64,000 nt of DNA, taken from an uncultured Paracoccaceae bacterium. Lineage in GTDB: Bacteria > Pseudomonadota > Alphaproteobacteria > Rhodobacterales > Rhodobacteraceae. Below are positions 62,521 to 64,000 of this stretch, one piece after another. Location: the NCBI GenBank assembly GCA_947492475.1, contig CANLNM010000012.1:1-64000 (forward strand), given 5' to 3'. The first letter of the stretch is position 1, and each line of letters opens with the position of its first letter. The translations under genes and the position numbers were made by a program. The notes beneath the pieces were generated by a model. The model was given only the letters and a program-made list of their open reading frames with translations. It was not told the origin of the DNA and made no database searches.

Positions 62521-63255
62521 ATGATTGGTCCTTTTACAGCGCTAGAAAATTTTATCTTCAAAGCCTTCAACATGTTTGGCCGCGCATCGCGGGCAGAGTA
62601 TTTCTGGGTGATGTTGGTCTATTGGGGCGCGATGATCGGGCTGGCCTATTTAGATGCGCTGGTGGTCTGGGATCGAATTATGGCGTTTTCTTTGCCGCCG
62701 TTGAACCCGCTGGCCTATGGCACGGTATATCTGTTTGTCATCACGCTGATCCCACGCGTTACGCTGTCTGTACGCCGTCTGCATGACGCTGGGCGCGCCG
62801 CGATCTGGGCTGTGTTACCTTATTGCGGGTTTGTCATTGGGTTCTGGGTCGTGTTCGGAACTCTTACCGCGCTTTTCGTCGGGGTCGCTAACGGGCAATT
62901 GGCCTTTCCGGCGGGCACCACGTTGTTCCAAGCGTTTATGTCAATGTTCGACACGCCGGGACAATTGGCGGATGGAACACGCGTTTTGATGGTCCTTGGC
63001 ATGCCTTTATTGGTCCCTGCATTGTATCTTTTGCTGATGGCATGGCCGTCTGCGCGGGGCGAAAACGGATTTGGCAGACCGGTACGTTCGAATGCCATCA
63101 AAGGCACCGGTAAAGCGGCGGAACACAACCCTTTTGCCGCCTATGCCATTCTGGCCTGTCAGGATGATGGCGGCCCAACAGAAGCCCAACGCGTCGCCAA
63201 CAAACAAGAGGTGCATTCGCTCTATCGTCAACGCGTGCTGGGCCTGTCGGACTAA
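62521..63255 (+). CDS. DUF805 membrane protein
   Basis: A 244-residue membrane protein of the DUF805 family. MFGRASRAEYFWVML is the signature start (FxGRxxRxxFW type), and VRRLHDAGRAAIW the second family motif. About five helices precede a polar C-terminal tail with AEHNPFAAYAIL. A GTG one codon upstream is an alternative start. DUF805 proteins have no firm function. Last gene of the membrane-protein run. Confidence 0.88.
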   Translation: MIGPFTALENFIFKAFNMFGRASRAEYFWVMLVYWGAMIGLAYLDALVVWDRIMAFSLPPLNPLAYGTVYLFVITLIPRVTLSVRRLHDAGRAAIWAVLPYCGFVIGFWVVFGTLTALFVGVANGQLAFPAGTTLFQAFMSMFDTPGQLADGTRVLMVLGMPLLVPALYLLLMAWPSARGENGFGRPVRSNAIKGTGKAAEHNPFAAYAILACQDDGGPTEAQRVANKQEVHSLYRQRVLGLSD

Positions 63256-63461
63256 CGCAATAACGCCTGCGCGGTTCCCGGTCGTCAAACTGGCCTAACG
63301 GCCCTCTGTTCTGATCACTTAGCTATAAGATCCAAGTGTTTGCCCATTACAGTGAATGTCCGCATTCCACCCAATTCTGTGGAAAAACAACGTGTTGCTG
63401 GTGCAGAAAGTAATGCTTTAGAGACTGCGCAAGCGCCTTTCTGATCAGGCTTTCGCATTTG

Positions 63462-63785
63462 CTATGGTGCACGAAAGATTTTGGCCAATTTGCAGAGGTT
63501 TTGGGCGATTGCAGCAAGTAGAAATTCGCGTTGATCTCAAAGGGGCTATGTAACCGAAACCTACCCAATCCAAGAATGCATTTGAGATGAGCGAAGAGCA
63601 TCTCGACCTTTTTGCGCAGCCGCATTGAAACTTTGTATTGCTTGGTTTTGCACTATCGCGCGCAACATGACGGACGTCTTCATACCCTTCGCGGTTAATT
63701 TTGCATGCATCAGCCTTGGGGTAGCACTTCATCTTTGATGGGCAGGCCTGACGGGTGTGCTTTAGCGCGCAGATACATAGATTGT
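63462..63785 (-). pseudogene. Transposase C-terminal remnant (IS1182/IS5-type), frameshifted
   Basis: Three successive minus-strand frames carry pieces of one transposase: ALKHTRQACPSKMKCYPKAD with KINREGYEDVRHVARD, then MRLRKKVEMLFAHLKCILGL with GRFRLHSP, then LAAIAQNLCKLAKIFRAP and a stop at 63462. At least two frameshifts separate them. The N-terminal DDE part is not present in readable form. It is a dead insertion-sequence remnant at the right end of the window. Confidence 0.8.
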
Positions 63786-63869
63786 TTCGGCGGGATAATT
63801 AGTCTTCAAATGCCCCGCTATATTGCCACTGAAACAACCTCGGTTCCAATGAAGCCTAAATTCATGATC

Positions 63870-64000
63870 TCAACCTCCCCAAGTGTCTGAAAGCGTAAAC
63901 CCTGTGGGAAACGGATCGCTCGGGTCCAACCCGATTTGCGAAATGCCGTGGATCCAGCATTGCCCGGTCACGTTCACTCGGCAGCCAGCATAAGGGCCAA
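63870..64000 (-). CDS. 3' end of an unidentified gene (partial)
   Basis: A minus-strand frame enters from beyond the right edge and ends at a TGA at 63870-63872. The 43 visible residues include [20 protein letters not shown] and [16 protein letters not shown], which look protein-like. I do not recognise the family, and too little is visible to be sure it is a real gene. Confidence 0.3.
   Translation of the reverse strand, partial: GPYAGCRVNVTGQCWIHGISQIGLDPSDPFPTGFTLSDTWGG

Overview
The window looks like a chromosomal piece of a marine alphaproteobacterium of the Rhodobacterales (Roseobacter-type). The grounds are the str operon order rpsL-rpsG-fusA-tuf, the bioBFDAGC biotin operon that uses BioG, pyrB followed by a zinc-less dihydroorotase homologue, a uracil-DNA glycosylase of the type without iron-sulfur cysteines, twin-arginine exported molybdenum hydroxylase subunits, and moderate-to-high GC with dense ATGA-type gene overlaps. 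All identifications come from reading the sequence; no database search was run.

Layout. 1-3125: str operon on the minus strand, ending in the start of tuf at the left edge. 3587-9837: housekeeping and transport genes (TbpB-like lipoprotein, EamA transporter, glycosyltransferase, NnrS, folA-thyA, LysE exporter). 9934-12524: a compact minus-strand cassette of an NrtR-like Nudix regulator, an SPFH/band-7 protein and an NAD-kinase-like protein. 12853-18235: complete biotin operon bioB-F-D-A-G-C with overlapping genes. 18283-20416: RidA, an orphan PhnM and a tiny lipoprotein. 20572-30835: an accessory region with three paralogous membrane-embedded AraC-type regulators interleaved with serine beta-lactamase-fold hydrolases, small membrane proteins, lipoproteins and a MipA/OmpV porin-like protein.

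30849-41195 is a probable catabolic island: a NAD(P)-binding NmrA-like protein with a LysR neighbour, a TetR regulator, an extended SDR, an intact haloalkane dehalogenase, a decayed second copy of it, a four-helix membrane protein, a two-subunit molybdenum hydroxylase of the isoquinoline-oxidoreductase/aldehyde-oxidase type, and an XdhC-like cofactor factor. The same 14-bp operator-like sequence occurs twice beside tetR/SDR and once before the molybdenum hydroxylase genes. This suggests one regulon that could take a halogenated alkane through an alcohol and aldehyde to an acid. That regulon is the most interesting inference here.

41385-46387 is a second metabolic operon (LysR, 3-hydroxyisobutyrate-dehydrogenase-like, aldehyde dehydrogenase, CysE-like, VOC protein). 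46541-50739 holds a TIGR03032-type protein divergent from a repeat-rich autotransporter. A decayed stretch then leads to tRNA-Phe (51450-51525). 51759-63255 returns to core functions: AlgH, a DsbD-N protein, MoaB, UDG, pyrB, three PH-like membrane proteins, the pyrC-like gene, plsY, a GbsR/MarR regulator with an apparent shared operator, and a small-membrane-protein operon ending in DUF805. The right edge holds a frameshifted transposase remnant and the tail of an unidentified gene.
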